Below, piece after piece: positions 55,528 through 63,932 of a stretch of 64,000 nt of DNA (positions are counted from its first letter, which is position 1; each line of letters begins with the position of its first letter). Made by a program: the position numbers and the translations under genes. The notes under the pieces were generated by a model, which saw nothing but the letters and a program-made list of their open reading frames with translations, searched no databases and was not told the DNA's origin. Origin of the DNA: an uncultured Alphaproteobacteria bacterium (GTDB taxonomy: Bacteria > Pseudomonadota > Alphaproteobacteria > MPNO01 > UBA2964); contig OX638326.1 in assembly GCA_951812775.1 (NCBI GenBank), positions 818,335 to 882,334 on the forward strand, given 5' to 3'.

Positions 55528-56715
55528 CTAGTTTCCCAAGATCAAGGATGCATTGTTCCCGCCGAAGGCAAAGGAATTGCTTAGCATCGCCAATTTTGAG
55601 TCTGACCGTAATTCTGCGCCTGGCTCTACAAGGTTCAATGCAGGAATTTCAGGATCTTGGGCACCATCCCACAAATGTGGCGGTAGCCTGCCGGGACTAA
55701 AGGCTGGATTGAGCGACAACCAGAGAAAGGCAGCTTCGGTTGCGCCAGCCGCTCCCAACATGTGCCCTGTCATTGCCTTTGTAGAACTGCAGGGCACATC
55801 CGATGGAAACACTAAAGACACCGCTTTTCCTTCCATACCGTCATTCAGAACCGTGCCGGTGCCGTGGAGGTTAATATAGGCTATCTCCTCAGGGCGTAGT
55901 GAGGCATCGGCCAGCGCCTGTTTCATAGCGGCGATAGCGCCTTCGCCACACGGATCCGGTGCGCTGATATGAAAACCGTCAGACGTTTCACCAACCCCAA
56001 GCAAATTGATTGCCGACGGATCACGAGTCATGAGAAATACGGCAGCTCCCTCACCAATATTAATGCCATCGCGATGTGCACTAAACGGCATGCACTGCGC
56101 TGCCGACAGGGCTTCAAGTGAATCAAAGCCATTTAAAGTTATTTGACATAAAGAATCCGCACCGCCCACGATAGCGGCATCACAAACATTATTGGCGATT
56201 AACCTCCGGGCGGAGGCGAATACCTTTGCACTGGACGAACAGGCCGTCGCAATCGTGTAGGCCGGCCCACTTAGCCCCAGTATGCGGGCCGTAAACTCTG
56301 CCAGTCCGCCTGCCTCATGTTGTTTATAGTTGAAGCCTTTTGGCCATTCACCCGATTGCAAATAGTGCTCAAATGCTACTTCAGTATTGGCTATCCCCGA
56401 AGTACTGGTGCCCATAACAACTGCAATTCGGTCCGGGCCCAAGAGGGTTACCTGCTCTTCGATTTCTTTCTTTATCTGCTGCAGGGCAGCCAGCATCAAT
56501 TGATTATTGCGGCAATCAAACTCGGTAAATTCCGCCGCTATATCAGGAAGTTGCGTCTTGACAGCGCCAACATGAACGTCCCGATCAGGAAGCAAGTCAT
56601 TTCGAGGAATAATGTTTTTATTATCGCTATTTAAAAAGGAATTGGCAGTACTCGTCTTGTCATCGCCGAGTGGCGTTACAATGCCGAGTGCGGGAAGTCC
56701 AAAAGCTCGCGCCAT
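55528..56715 (-). CDS. Beta-ketoacyl-ACP synthase (ApeO-like)
   Basis: 395 residues from ATG 56713-56715, with GAGG seven bases upstream. The active site is intact: Cys159 in TACSSSAK, His284 in HGTGT and His318 in TGHMLGAAG. In E. coli ApeO pairs with the chain-length-factor-like ApeC as the elongating heterodimer; the ApeC equivalent here is at 61152-61898. The run KS-DH-KR-KS (O-P-Q-R) is the same as in E. coli. Confidence 0.92.
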   Translation of the reverse strand: MARAFGLPALGIVTPLGDDKTSTANSFLNSDNKNIIPRNDLLPDRDVHVGAVKTQLPDIAAEFTEFDCRNNQLMLAALQQIKKEIEEQVTLLGPDRIAVVMGTSTSGIANTEVAFEHYLQSGEWPKGFNYKQHEAGGLAEFTARILGLSGPAYTIATACSSSAKVFASARRLIANNVCDAAIVGGADSLCQITLNGFDSLEALSAAQCMPFSAHRDGINIGEGAAVFLMTRDPSAINLLGVGETSDGFHISAPDPCGEGAIAAMKQALADASLRPEEIAYINLHGTGTVLNDGMEGKAVSLVFPSDVPCSSTKAMTGHMLGAAGATEAAFLWLSLNPAFSPGRLPPHLWDGAQDPEIPALNLVEPGAELRSDSKLAMLSNSFAFGGNNASLILGN

Positions 56716-56767
56716 CACAGCACCTCAATCAACCAGGATAGACCCGCAGTAGGTAAAAGGCGTTGGA

Positions 56768-57184
56768 TCATAGACGCTTTTGGACCTTCTCAATCAACAC
56801 CGGGGGAGATTCCAAATGCGTTTCCTCGGTATCGATATTTACGGCAACCTGCGTTGTCTGAGCCTTTGTCAGAACGCCACCATTGCTGACGTCACTAATG
56901 ACATAGTTGATCCTGATGCGATTCTCATATTCTGCCAATGTTGCGAGCACTTTAACCGCTTGTTTGAATTTGATGGGACGAACATATTTGATGCGCATAT
57001 CAACAACCGGCCACATAAAACCCGACACGCGCATCTCGTCATAGTTATAACCGATGTCATCAAGCAGAGTACAACGCGCCTCCTCAAGATATCTTGCATA
57101 ATTGCCATGCCAAACGACCTCCATCGGATCAAGGTCAAAGAAATTAGCCTTTATGACAACTTCGGCTTCTATCACCACACACAC
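56768..57184 (-). CDS. 4-hydroxybenzoyl-CoA-thioesterase-type hotdog protein (ApeK-like)
   Basis: YbgC/FadM-like acyl thioesterase of up to 138 residues. The active-site region is FDLDPMEVVWHGNYARYLEE, with the catalytic Asp and the conserved HGNY. It may release or edit the polyene acyl chain. The start is one of several GTG codons at 57175-57184, so the first few residues are uncertain. It lies 15 bases after the acyltransferase. Confidence 0.9.
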   Translation of the reverse strand: MCVVIEAEVVIKANFFDLDPMEVVWHGNYARYLEEARCTLLDDIGYNYDEMRVSGFMWPVVDMRIKYVRPIKFKQAVKVLATLAEYENRIRINYVISDVSNGGVLTKAQTTQVAVNIDTEETHLESPPVLIEKVQKRL

Positions 57185-57199
57185 CTGCTTTTGATCAAA

Positions 57200-58120
57200 C
57201 TACGCCCAGAAATCGAAAAAGTTATACCATTGAAACGGGTGCTTGATCACGTGGTGCTCCAATCTATTTGCGTAGCGCGCTGCATAGGTTTGGGAAGCTT
57301 GATCTCTGGATTGGCGGGGAAGCGTAATTCGATCCGAGAATTTTTCCACATGCAGCTCATACCCGTGCTTTGCGCGAAAGCAAAACAGTAGATAGACGGG
57401 ACACTTGAGGACCGATGCCAATATGTACGGCCCTTGGGCGAAAGAAGCAGTTTCGCCTAAAAACGGAGCGCTGATCACCCTTTCCGTATTTTCGAGCGGT
57501 GTTCGGTCACCCGCGATTACGACCCATTCGCCGCAGTCAATTCTTTCCTGAAGATTGATCGTCGTTTCTGGTCCAATGTCTGTAACCTGGACGGTGTTGA
57601 CCGCTACTTCGGGGTTATATTGCTCCAGCATTTCATTGAACCGGACCGCATGTTTGGTATGCACGAGGATTGTCAGGCGCTTCCGAGTAGCATCATCAAG
57701 AAGAGCGCGGGACACGTCAGCATTGCCAAGGTGAGAGACGATAAACAAGGCACCACGGGCTTGGCCACGTGCATCCTTCAGACCGGTGTCATCTGCAATG
57801 GTCAATATTTCCGGAGACAGCCGACCACTCCAAGCCGCAAACGAATCCAGCGCGCTGCCAGCAAAAGCAATAAAATGTCGATACGAGTCGAGGAAGCTGG
57901 CCCGTCGATGAACGACTGACATTGGCAGGACTCGTGCAAGATAGGATTGCGACGCGCGCCGTTGCTCAGATCCACTCAGAAAAAAATACAGGATGATCGG
58001 TGATAAAACGATCAAACAACCTGTACGGCCCAAAAGCCTGTAGGCGTAAGCGGAGAAATTCAGGCCCCACCCAAGGCCACGCTCTCTCAACCCCGCCCAA
58101 TGAGTAGCATCCGAAGTCAT
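57200..58120 (-). CDS. LpxL/HtrB-family lysophospholipid acyltransferase (C-terminal half of ApeJ)
   Basis: 306-residue inner-membrane acyltransferase with one N-terminal hydrophobic segment (about residues 30-50) and the HxxxxD motif HLGNAD at His130-Asp135. VVIAGDRTPLEN and FPFLGETASF-like segments (here ISAPFLGETASFAQG) match the family. It would move an acyl or polyene group onto a lipid acceptor. In E. coli it is fused to a GT2 domain as ApeJ. The ATG shares one base with the upstream dehydratase stop. Confidence 0.9.
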   Translation of the reverse strand: MTSDATHWAGLRERGLGWGLNFSAYAYRLLGRTGCLIVLSPIILYFFLSGSEQRRASQSYLARVLPMSVVHRRASFLDSYRHFIAFAGSALDSFAAWSGRLSPEILTIADDTGLKDARGQARGALFIVSHLGNADVSRALLDDATRKRLTILVHTKHAVRFNEMLEQYNPEVAVNTVQVTDIGPETTINLQERIDCGEWVVIAGDRTPLENTERVISAPFLGETASFAQGPYILASVLKCPVYLLFCFRAKHGYELHVEKFSDRITLPRQSRDQASQTYAARYANRLEHHVIKHPFQWYNFFDFWA

Positions 58121-58479
58121 TAAAATTCTCGCATTGAGATAGAACCCGATGACAGAACTGAATCCCCATCGCGATATTCGAATGTTACGCGGTCACTTTC
58201 AGGTGGCTGGGTAAGGACGACTTTTAAGAAGGCGGGAGGCTCAACAATTGATTTGAACTTTACGTTAAATTTCTGGGCACTCTTGATATTGGTCCCTAGA
58301 TGCTGATCCGCGAGCTGAACCGCCCAGTCGATCTGCACAACGCCGGGTAATATGGGGCGTATCGGAAAATGGCCACGGAAATAAAAAAGCTCCGGCGGTA
58401 TAGAAATATCAATTTCAACACCCCCGTTAAGATGGCGAATATCCCGAATAGTCGGTTCAATAATGATTTTGTCGTTCAC
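58120..58479 (-). CDS. FabZ-like hotdog dehydratase (ApeI-like)
   Basis: 119-residue hotdog protein with the dehydratase signature FYFRGHFPIRPILPGVVQID, including the catalytic His. Aryl polyene clusters carry two dehydratases, ApeI and ApeP, which act together; both are here. GTG start at 58477-58479 inside the end of the ligase gene, with a G-rich Shine-Dalgarno upstream. It is coupled to both neighbours by overlap. Confidence 0.9.
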   Translation of the reverse strand: MNDKIIIEPTIRDIRHLNGGVEIDISIPPELFYFRGHFPIRPILPGVVQIDWAVQLADQHLGTNIKSAQKFNVKFKSIVEPPAFLKVVLTQPPESDRVTFEYRDGDSVLSSGSISMREF

Positions 58480-59830
58480 CGTGCAGGACCCCCTCAGTAA
58501 AAAGAGCCGCTAAATCTTCCTTACTCCGTTTCCCCATATTGTTTGAAGGAAGGCTCTCGACAAAACGCCAAACTCGGGGAAGTCCTGCCGCTTCCTGCAT
58601 CTGAGATAATTCGCGCCGTAACAGTCGGCTAAATCGAAACGCTCCCATTTCCAGCAATTTCTTTCGACCAGCAACGCTACAGATTACCACCGCCCCAAGC
58701 TGTTGTCGGGGCGTTTCCACAATCAAGGTCGCAGCGGCCTCTACCCAGGACAATTGGGAAAGGTGTGACTCTATTTCAGGCAGGCTCACTCGTTTTCCTT
58801 CAATTTTTACAATGTGATCAGCGCGCCCTTTAAAGCTAAATTGCTCGTCAGACAGCAACGTAACGATATCCGCCGTTTCTACCCAATGGCGATCAGCAAC
58901 CGCGGGAGATTGTATCTTGAGTAGTTCATCCTCCGTCACATCAAATTTCACACCCGGCAACCCTTGCCAGGGCGCTTCAGCAATTTCGGCTTGCCGAATT
59001 GCACAGGCGCCGGTTTCCGTGCTGCCAAATATTTCTGTTGGCCATCGCCCCAATACCCGGGAAGCATCATAGGCAGCTTCCCGTGGCAGAATCGCTCCCG
59101 CCGACAGGATAAATCCGGGAGTCAAAGCGGGTGGTATTGCATCAATACCTGCCAAACGCGACAGATGCGCGGGGCTGGTAATGATCGCCCCTCCAGCCTC
59201 GATCTCATTTAACAGGGTTTCCCAGACTTCATGCGTTGTCGCGGAAAAGGGATGACCGCTAGAAAAAGGCCATAAGATACGGAAAATCAGACCATAAACA
59301 TGATGGTGCGGGACGGTCGCCGATACGAGTGTTCCCGCCGCAATTTCTGGAAGCACCTCCGACACCATTCGCACCTCTTGTTCCAATTGTTGAACAGTTC
59401 TCCGTATTTTTTTCGGTGCCGCCGTCGACCCAGAGGTAAAAAAGAAAATTTCGGTTTGTGGCGAGTCAAACAGCTCTGCGTCGGCCTGCCCGGTCTCTGC
59501 GGATTCCAGCAAAAAATTGAGGGCGTCGCCGGAAATTTGGTCGGTGACAAACTTTTCGCAATTTTCTGAAAGCGCCTTAAGACTTTGCGGCTGCGTGTTT
59601 GACGGGATAATTATAGTTGCGCCAGCATGGCATAGCGCCTGAAAACCCACTAAAAACCAATAGCTATCCTCACAGAAGAGCGCGCCTGTTCGGCAATTTT
59701 TCGCGCGAAGTCGGGCAGCATTGTGAGCGACATCGTCATAAAATTGTGAAAACGGGATTTTGGATTCCGAGCGGATTGCCACAGGATGGTCAGGGGAAAT
59801 ATCGGCTCTTTCCATCTGCGAAATCGGCAT
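58457..59830 (-). CDS. AMP-dependent acyl/aryl-CoA or ACP ligase (ApeH-like)
   Basis: Adenylate-forming enzyme of about 457 residues. The AMP-binding loop is FFFTSGSTAAPKKIRR, followed by EIFGSTETGACAIRQ, and the C-terminal Lys lies in SNNMGKRSKEDL. In aryl polyene synthesis ApeH activates the aromatic starter acid (4-hydroxybenzoate in E. coli) and loads it on a carrier protein. The start is probably ATG 59828-59830, with AGGA upstream; a TTG at 59845 is an alternative. Confidence 0.9.
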   Translation of the reverse strand: MPISQMERADISPDHPVAIRSESKIPFSQFYDDVAHNAARLRAKNCRTGALFCEDSYWFLVGFQALCHAGATIIIPSNTQPQSLKALSENCEKFVTDQISGDALNFLLESAETGQADAELFDSPQTEIFFFTSGSTAAPKKIRRTVQQLEQEVRMVSEVLPEIAAGTLVSATVPHHHVYGLIFRILWPFSSGHPFSATTHEVWETLLNEIEAGGAIITSPAHLSRLAGIDAIPPALTPGFILSAGAILPREAAYDASRVLGRWPTEIFGSTETGACAIRQAEIAEAPWQGLPGVKFDVTEDELLKIQSPAVADRHWVETADIVTLLSDEQFSFKGRADHIVKIEGKRVSLPEIESHLSQLSWVEAAATLIVETPRQQLGAVVICSVAGRKKLLEMGAFRFSRLLRRELSQMQEAAGLPRVWRFVESLPSNNMGKRSKEDLAALFTEGVLHGERQNHY

Positions 59831-59878
59831 GTGCATCCTATGCAATTACCGTGAGTAACAGGTGGGAGAATTCACTTA

Positions 59879-60130
59879 CTATTCCGCCAGTATATTTTCC
59901 ATACAGTCGATAACATCCTCAACTGTGCGAACCAATTTAAAGACTTCCGGCTTGATACGTTTACCAGAAATTTCTTGCAGCTTAACGATAAGGTCGACGG
60001 CATCAATGCTATCAAGGTCGAGATCTTCATAAAGGCGCGCTGAAAGCGAAATTTTATCGGATGGCACCTCAAACATTTCAACCAAGTGACTACTCAACGT
60101 GTCAAACAATTCCTCACGAGACAGCGTCAT
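59879..60130 (-). CDS. Acyl carrier protein (ApeF-like)
   Basis: 83-residue carrier protein with the phosphopantetheine site DLDSIDAVDL at Ser41. It lies next to a second carrier protein, with a four-base ATGA overlap. In aryl polyene systems one carrier takes the aryl starter and the other the malonyl units; which is which cannot be told here. Confidence 0.93.
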   Translation of the reverse strand: MTLSREELFDTLSSHLVEMFEVPSDKISLSARLYEDLDLDSIDAVDLIVKLQEISGKRIKPEVFKLVRTVEDVIDCMENILAE

Positions 60131-60393
60131 GCTTCCGCTTTCTTTTTACTTTCGATGAACTTTGCAAGACTTTGAACGCTACGAAAATGAGTTTTTATAT
60201 CGTCATTCACCGATTCAATCTTAATGCCAAATTTCTTACGGATAGCAACACCCAGCTCCAACGCGTCAATCGAGTCCAGACCAAGCCCTTCGACAAAAAG
60301 TGGCTCTTCGCTCGCAATCTCTTCCGGCTTGATATCTTCGAGCATTAAAGAGTCGACGATCAATATTTTTATTTCAGTTTCAAGGTCGGTCAT
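60127..60393 (-). CDS. Acyl carrier protein (ApeE-like)
   Basis: 88-residue carrier protein with the phosphopantetheine site GLDSIDALELG at Ser41 and a Lys-rich C-terminus. Starts 14 bases inside the end of the acyltransferase gene and overlaps the next carrier protein, so the three are tightly coupled. The phosphopantetheinyl transferase at 62412-63131 is its likely activator. Confidence 0.93.
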   Translation of the reverse strand: MTDLETEIKILIVDSLMLEDIKPEEIASEEPLFVEGLGLDSIDALELGVAIRKKFGIKIESVNDDIKTHFRSVQSLAKFIESKKKAEA

Positions 60394-61159
60394 TCGATAG
60401 AGCTTTGCGATAATAGGCTTCGATGTTTCTTACTAAATGCCTCGCATTCAGGGCCCGGGTCGGCTTCTTGTTATAGCTCTCAACACGCCAAAGGTCACCC
60501 ACTGTCAGGTGAAACCTGGACCGGGTTTTGGGCACATTGTACCAAGGTCCTTTTCCAATCAGGGAAATGGGTTTGCACTGAATAACAACTGCCTGAATGT
60601 CGGCCTCCGCGAGAATCGCAATATTGGCAAACCCTCGAAATAATTTGGGAAATTCGCCGGGGATCGTCCGAGTTCCCTCTGGAAAAACGAGAAGATTATC
60701 GCCTGCAGCAAAGGCTTTTTCACATTCTGCGATAAACTCTTCGCCATTGAGATCGTTCCGGATAAATCCAGCGGCCTTGACGACGCCACGTAGAAAAAAA
60801 TTATGCCAAAGCTGGTATTTAACAACGCATTGAAAGTTGGCGCTAGCGGACATAACCAAAACAACGTCCAGGAGTGTCGGATGATTTGCGATAACGACGC
60901 AGCCAGTGCGAGAGCTCAGGATATCGCGGCCATCAACTGTCACGTCATACAAGCCAATCGCGCGCACAAACCAAAGATACAATCTGAAGACCATGTGGAT
61001 AACATAGCGCACACGTTTTTGAGCTAATTCGCGCTCCGGTACCACGCACATTATAAGCGGGAATACCGTTATGGCGAGCAACCCGCCACCCAGACCAAAA
61101 ACCCCAAATGCAACGCCTGTAGCCCCCATCCGCCAATATCTACCCGCCACGCTAAGCAT
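60380..61159 (-). CDS. 1-acylglycerol-3-phosphate acyltransferase-like protein (ApeD-like)
   Basis: PlsC-family membrane acyltransferase of about 259 residues. Motif I is NHPTLLD (HxxxxD), motif III is FPEGTRT, and two hydrophobic N-terminal segments anchor it. ATG 61157-61159 is chosen because GGGAG lies about seven bases upstream and it overlaps the preceding stop by eight bases; a more distal start would overlap by 59 bases. It probably builds the glycerolipid anchor of the polyene. Confidence 0.9.
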   Translation of the reverse strand: MLSVAGRYWRMGATGVAFGVFGLGGGLLAITVFPLIMCVVPERELAQKRVRYVIHMVFRLYLWFVRAIGLYDVTVDGRDILSSRTGCVVIANHPTLLDVVLVMSASANFQCVVKYQLWHNFFLRGVVKAAGFIRNDLNGEEFIAECEKAFAAGDNLLVFPEGTRTIPGEFPKLFRGFANIAILAEADIQAVVIQCKPISLIGKGPWYNVPKTRSRFHLTVGDLWRVESYNKKPTRALNARHLVRNIEAYYRKALSNDRP

Positions 61160-61898
61160 AGCCCCACTCCCAAATATGGCGAGGACTTGAAGCTTGTTTT
61201 TTCTCTTCACCGCTCAGCACAAATTCAAGGAACTCATGAGCAAGATGGCTAGCCCCACCGTCATCAATCCCGTCCTTGTTCGCTGACATTTGCATCCAAA
61301 TAGCTTTCCTGTCCTTTGACGGTCTGCCCCCGATGCACAATGCCGCGACAAATGCGTCATCGGACTTTCCCGTTGCAAAGAGGTCTTCGAAACCGCCATC
61401 GGGTTTTTCATCGTAGTAAATTAAAATGACAGGTTCGTTACGATTTTCCGCGGCACAACTGGCGGCCTCAAGCATCCCATACCCAAAGCTCTCTGCACCC
61501 GCTGACACCGCGCTATGACCTTTTTTGTTTTTGGTAGCGATAGACAGCAATCCCGACAAACCGTGATGAACGGACATACCAAAGTCCGCCGGCGAAACAG
61601 GTTCACTTTGGGCAAGGTCATTTAATATTGATGTCGTTCGGGCAAGTTCCCCGTATCGAGTTGCTAAAACGAAACGTGCATTCTCAACATCGGGCAACCC
61701 AATTGCCGCGCCTATTGCTGCACGGCCTACCGATGTCGCGCGACGACGCAACATCATCGGGATTTCACCTGGCGCTGCCATGCTACTATCGACATTGTTC
61801 CCCAGCCAACAATCCGGCGTTGGACGCGCTTCGTTCCAGGCCGACCAGGCATGCAATTGAAAAGAGAGAGGTGCTATGCCCTCGCCGCCACATATCAT
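61152..61898 (-). CDS. Ketosynthase-like chain length factor (ApeC-like)
   Basis: 248-residue N-terminal-ketosynthase-like protein. From ATG 61896-61898 (MICGGEGIAPLSFQLHAWSA) it has GRAAIGAAIGLPDVENARFV and, where a ketosynthase has its active-site Cys, HSAVSAGAESFGYGM without a Cys. It is half the length of a full ketosynthase. This matches ApeC, the non-catalytic partner of ApeO that sets chain length. Four bases separate it from the end of the preceding frameshifted lipoprotein gene. Confidence 0.85.
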   Translation of the reverse strand: MICGGEGIAPLSFQLHAWSAWNEARPTPDCWLGNNVDSSMAAPGEIPMMLRRRATSVGRAAIGAAIGLPDVENARFVLATRYGELARTTSILNDLAQSEPVSPADFGMSVHHGLSGLLSIATKNKKGHSAVSAGAESFGYGMLEAASCAAENRNEPVILIYYDEKPDGGFEDLFATGKSDDAFVAALCIGGRPSKDRKAIWMQMSANKDGIDDGGASHLAHEFLEFVLSGEEKKQASSPRHIWEWGYA

Positions 61899-61902
61899 AT
61901 TT

Positions 61903-62342
61903 CTAGTTCGGTACGGCCAGAACATGGCCAATCGCCGTATCCAATTGGCGGACCACTTGATTGTAGCGCTTATGAACAACGAATTTGCCGACGTGAAGGT
62001 CTTCGGGATATGTCGGAACACCTGCCAGAAGCTTCTTCGACGATTTATATTTGATGCTGTAGCTATTCTGATCAAACACAATATTCACCGTCGCCGCGTG
62101 GCGTTTCCAGTTCCACGTTGCCAAAAGTTCTCCCGGCTTTGTCTCAGAAACCAGCCATTTCTGGGATTTAGCTGCACGAGTTATTTTTCGCCGATCTGTT
62201 CAAGCGTCAGTTTCGAGGAAATACTTGGGATCGTTTGATTTTCAACCTTATAAATAGGGCTGACACGTGAACAACCGGCAACAATCAACACACCCAATAT
62301 GATAAACATAGCCCGAGGTGCCGTGTTTCTAATTCTATGCAT
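61903..62342 (-). pseudogene. Small lipoprotein gene with a one-base frameshift
   Basis: Starts at ATG 62340-62342 behind a G-rich Shine-Dalgarno: MHRIRNTAPRAMFIILGVLI, then lipobox VAGC. It reads to LTLEQIGEK and a TAA. Adding one A to the five-A run at 62184-62188 continues in frame as ITRAAKSQKWLVSETKPGEL and on to HKRYNQVVRQLDTAIGHVLA with a stop at 61903. The joined protein (about 146 residues) looks like a family of small gammaproteobacterial lipoproteins with a Trp-rich motif and an HKxYN motif. It may be a true mutation, an assembly error or slippage. Confidence 0.7.
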
Positions 62343-62354
62343 ATTCCCCCTGTT

Positions 62355-62369
62355 AAATAGTCACTATTT
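62355..62369. promoter_or_regulatory. 15-base palindrome in a divergent promoter region
   Basis: AAATAGTCACTATTT is a perfect dyad of seven bases each side of a central C. It lies in the 69-base gap between the minus-strand lipoprotein and the plus-strand phosphopantetheinyl transferase. A repeat of ATTTGAT follows on its right side at 12-base spacing. It could be a regulator-binding site for the cluster; no regulator gene is seen in the window. Confidence 0.4.
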
Positions 62370-62411
62370 GATCACACATTTGATGCGTATATCTTACCTG
62401 GAAACACTTAA

Positions 62412-63131
62412 ATGTACAATGGTTGCATAAGTATTTCTACATTAACGCAACCCAAGGATACGACTCTCGTCGATCACATTATTGCGCGTTGGGCCAATCA
62501 CTCTGATCATTCAGCAGCGGGAGCATATTCCCGAAAAGAACTGGCGCGACGGTTTCTTTTGGGCCGGTCGCTAATACGCAACGTACTGGCGCGTAGTAGC
62601 TTGATGCCGAATTGCGACTACGAATTTGTGGCCAATGACAAAGGCAAGCCATTTATCAAACTGTCATCGGGCGAAATTGGGCCAGCTATTTCCATAACTC
62701 ATAGCAACGGAATGATAGCGGCAGCTGTTACATCAATCGGCGCTCTTGGCATCGACATGGAATTTCATCGCGCCAACCGCTCATTTAACGCGATAGCGTC
62801 TTATGCGTTTGGTCCGCAGGAGACAAAGATCGCAAGCCAATCAATCGATAACTTCTACAAGATTTGGTGCCTGCGTGAAGCAATGAGCAAAGCAACTGGA
62901 AAAGGCCTGGAAGAAGCAACAGACGGTGTCGACACAGTAGACAAAATGCCGATGGTTGGCGCATGGAAATCGTCGATTGAGACTGAGGAATGGGGTTTCG
63001 CCCTTCTCACGCCATCGAGAAGATATAGCCTCGCAATCGCCATAAAATGCGCAGCGGAAACCGCCAGCACGAAATGGAATGAGCGTTCATTGAAATTCGA
63101 ACAGTTAGAATTTTCTGATCTTATTTCCTGA
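62412..63131 (+). CDS. 4'-phosphopantetheinyl transferase, Sfp type
   Basis: 239-residue enzyme that would convert apo carrier proteins to the holo form. Motifs: GRSLIRNVLA near residue 50, PAISITHSNGMIAAAV, the metal-binding GIDMEFHR, and the core WCLREAMSKATGKGLEEA. It is divergent from the synthesis block and is the only such enzyme in the window, so it is the probable activator of the two carrier proteins at 59879-60393. Confidence 0.92.
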   Translation: MYNGCISISTLTQPKDTTLVDHIIARWANHSDHSAAGAYSRKELARRFLLGRSLIRNVLARSSLMPNCDYEFVANDKGKPFIKLSSGEIGPAISITHSNGMIAAAVTSIGALGIDMEFHRANRSFNAIASYAFGPQETKIASQSIDNFYKIWCLREAMSKATGKGLEEATDGVDTVDKMPMVGAWKSSIETEEWGFALLTPSRRYSLAIAIKCAAETASTKWNERSLKFEQLEFSDLIS

Positions 63132-63137
63132 CCTGGT

Positions 63138-63932
63138 CTACAAGCTAGGCTTCCGTGCCACGACGCAAACTAGCGGTCGCGCATGAGAGGCCTTTACAGG
63201 ACGACCAAGCATTTCCAATACGCCAAAGTCGGGACGAGACCATGGAGAAAAAGGCGTCAACACATCTGAGCTATCAAATTCAAACCCAATGTCCCGGAGC
63301 AGGGTCAAATATTCCTCCGCAGACTTTTGTGTTTTCATAGGGTGTCGAAAAAACAATCGGACCCACCACGAATAAATAAACAACCTGCAGGATTCCGTAA
63401 AAAGCAATCTACCGCCAGGCGCCAAGACTCGGAGGAACTCTTTTGCCGCTAGTTGCTGCTCCGTAAAATGGTGAAAACTCTGATGACAAAACACCGTATC
63501 AATAGATTCATCGGGTAGATCAATCTTTGACGCATCCCCGACTCTTATTTCGGCGGGACAAGAACATCGTTCTACGAGGGCTTCGCCACGCTTAACTAGG
63601 TTGGCGTCTATATCAATTCCGAGAAGAGATTCCGGACGAAGATGTTGGTCTATAAAGGGAAAAGCGTAGCCTTGACCGCAACCGATATCCAAGACCCGGC
63701 CAAAGTCGCGACTTCCGCGCAACAAGGTTTCCAGATCAGCCATCGTGCCAGGCAAAACATGCCTTCGCCACATGGCAGTACCAAGAAACCAAGTCCCAAT
63801 CCGCGTTTTTCGGACCCATTCTTCGGGACCCTTCGCGATAGAATGGTTTAATGCGCTAGTCTGATTGCTTCGATCACTCAAAATACTGAACCAACAGGCG
63901 GGTACGAACCAAATTCCCAGTTCGGTGAACAC
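63138..63932 (-). CDS. Class I SAM-dependent methyltransferase (ApeB-like)
   Basis: 264 residues with SAM motif I VLDIGCGQGYAFPFID, acidic motif II GIDIDANLV and the DTVFCHQSFHHF/ APGGRLLFTES segments (motif III). In E. coli the ApeB methyltransferase C-methylates the aryl ring; here assignment rests on fold and location. It converges with the phosphopantetheinyl transferase (six-base gap). The 68 bases to the right end of the window hold no visible gene. Confidence 0.87.
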   Translation of the reverse strand: MFTELGIWFVPACWFSILSDRSNQTSALNHSIAKGPEEWVRKTRIGTWFLGTAMWRRHVLPGTMADLETLLRGSRDFGRVLDIGCGQGYAFPFIDQHLRPESLLGIDIDANLVKRGEALVERCSCPAEIRVGDASKIDLPDESIDTVFCHQSFHHFTEQQLAAKEFLRVLAPGGRLLFTESCRLFIYSWWVRLFFRHPMKTQKSAEEYLTLLRDIGFEFDSSDVLTPFSPWSRPDFGVLEMLGRPVKASHARPLVCVVARKPSL

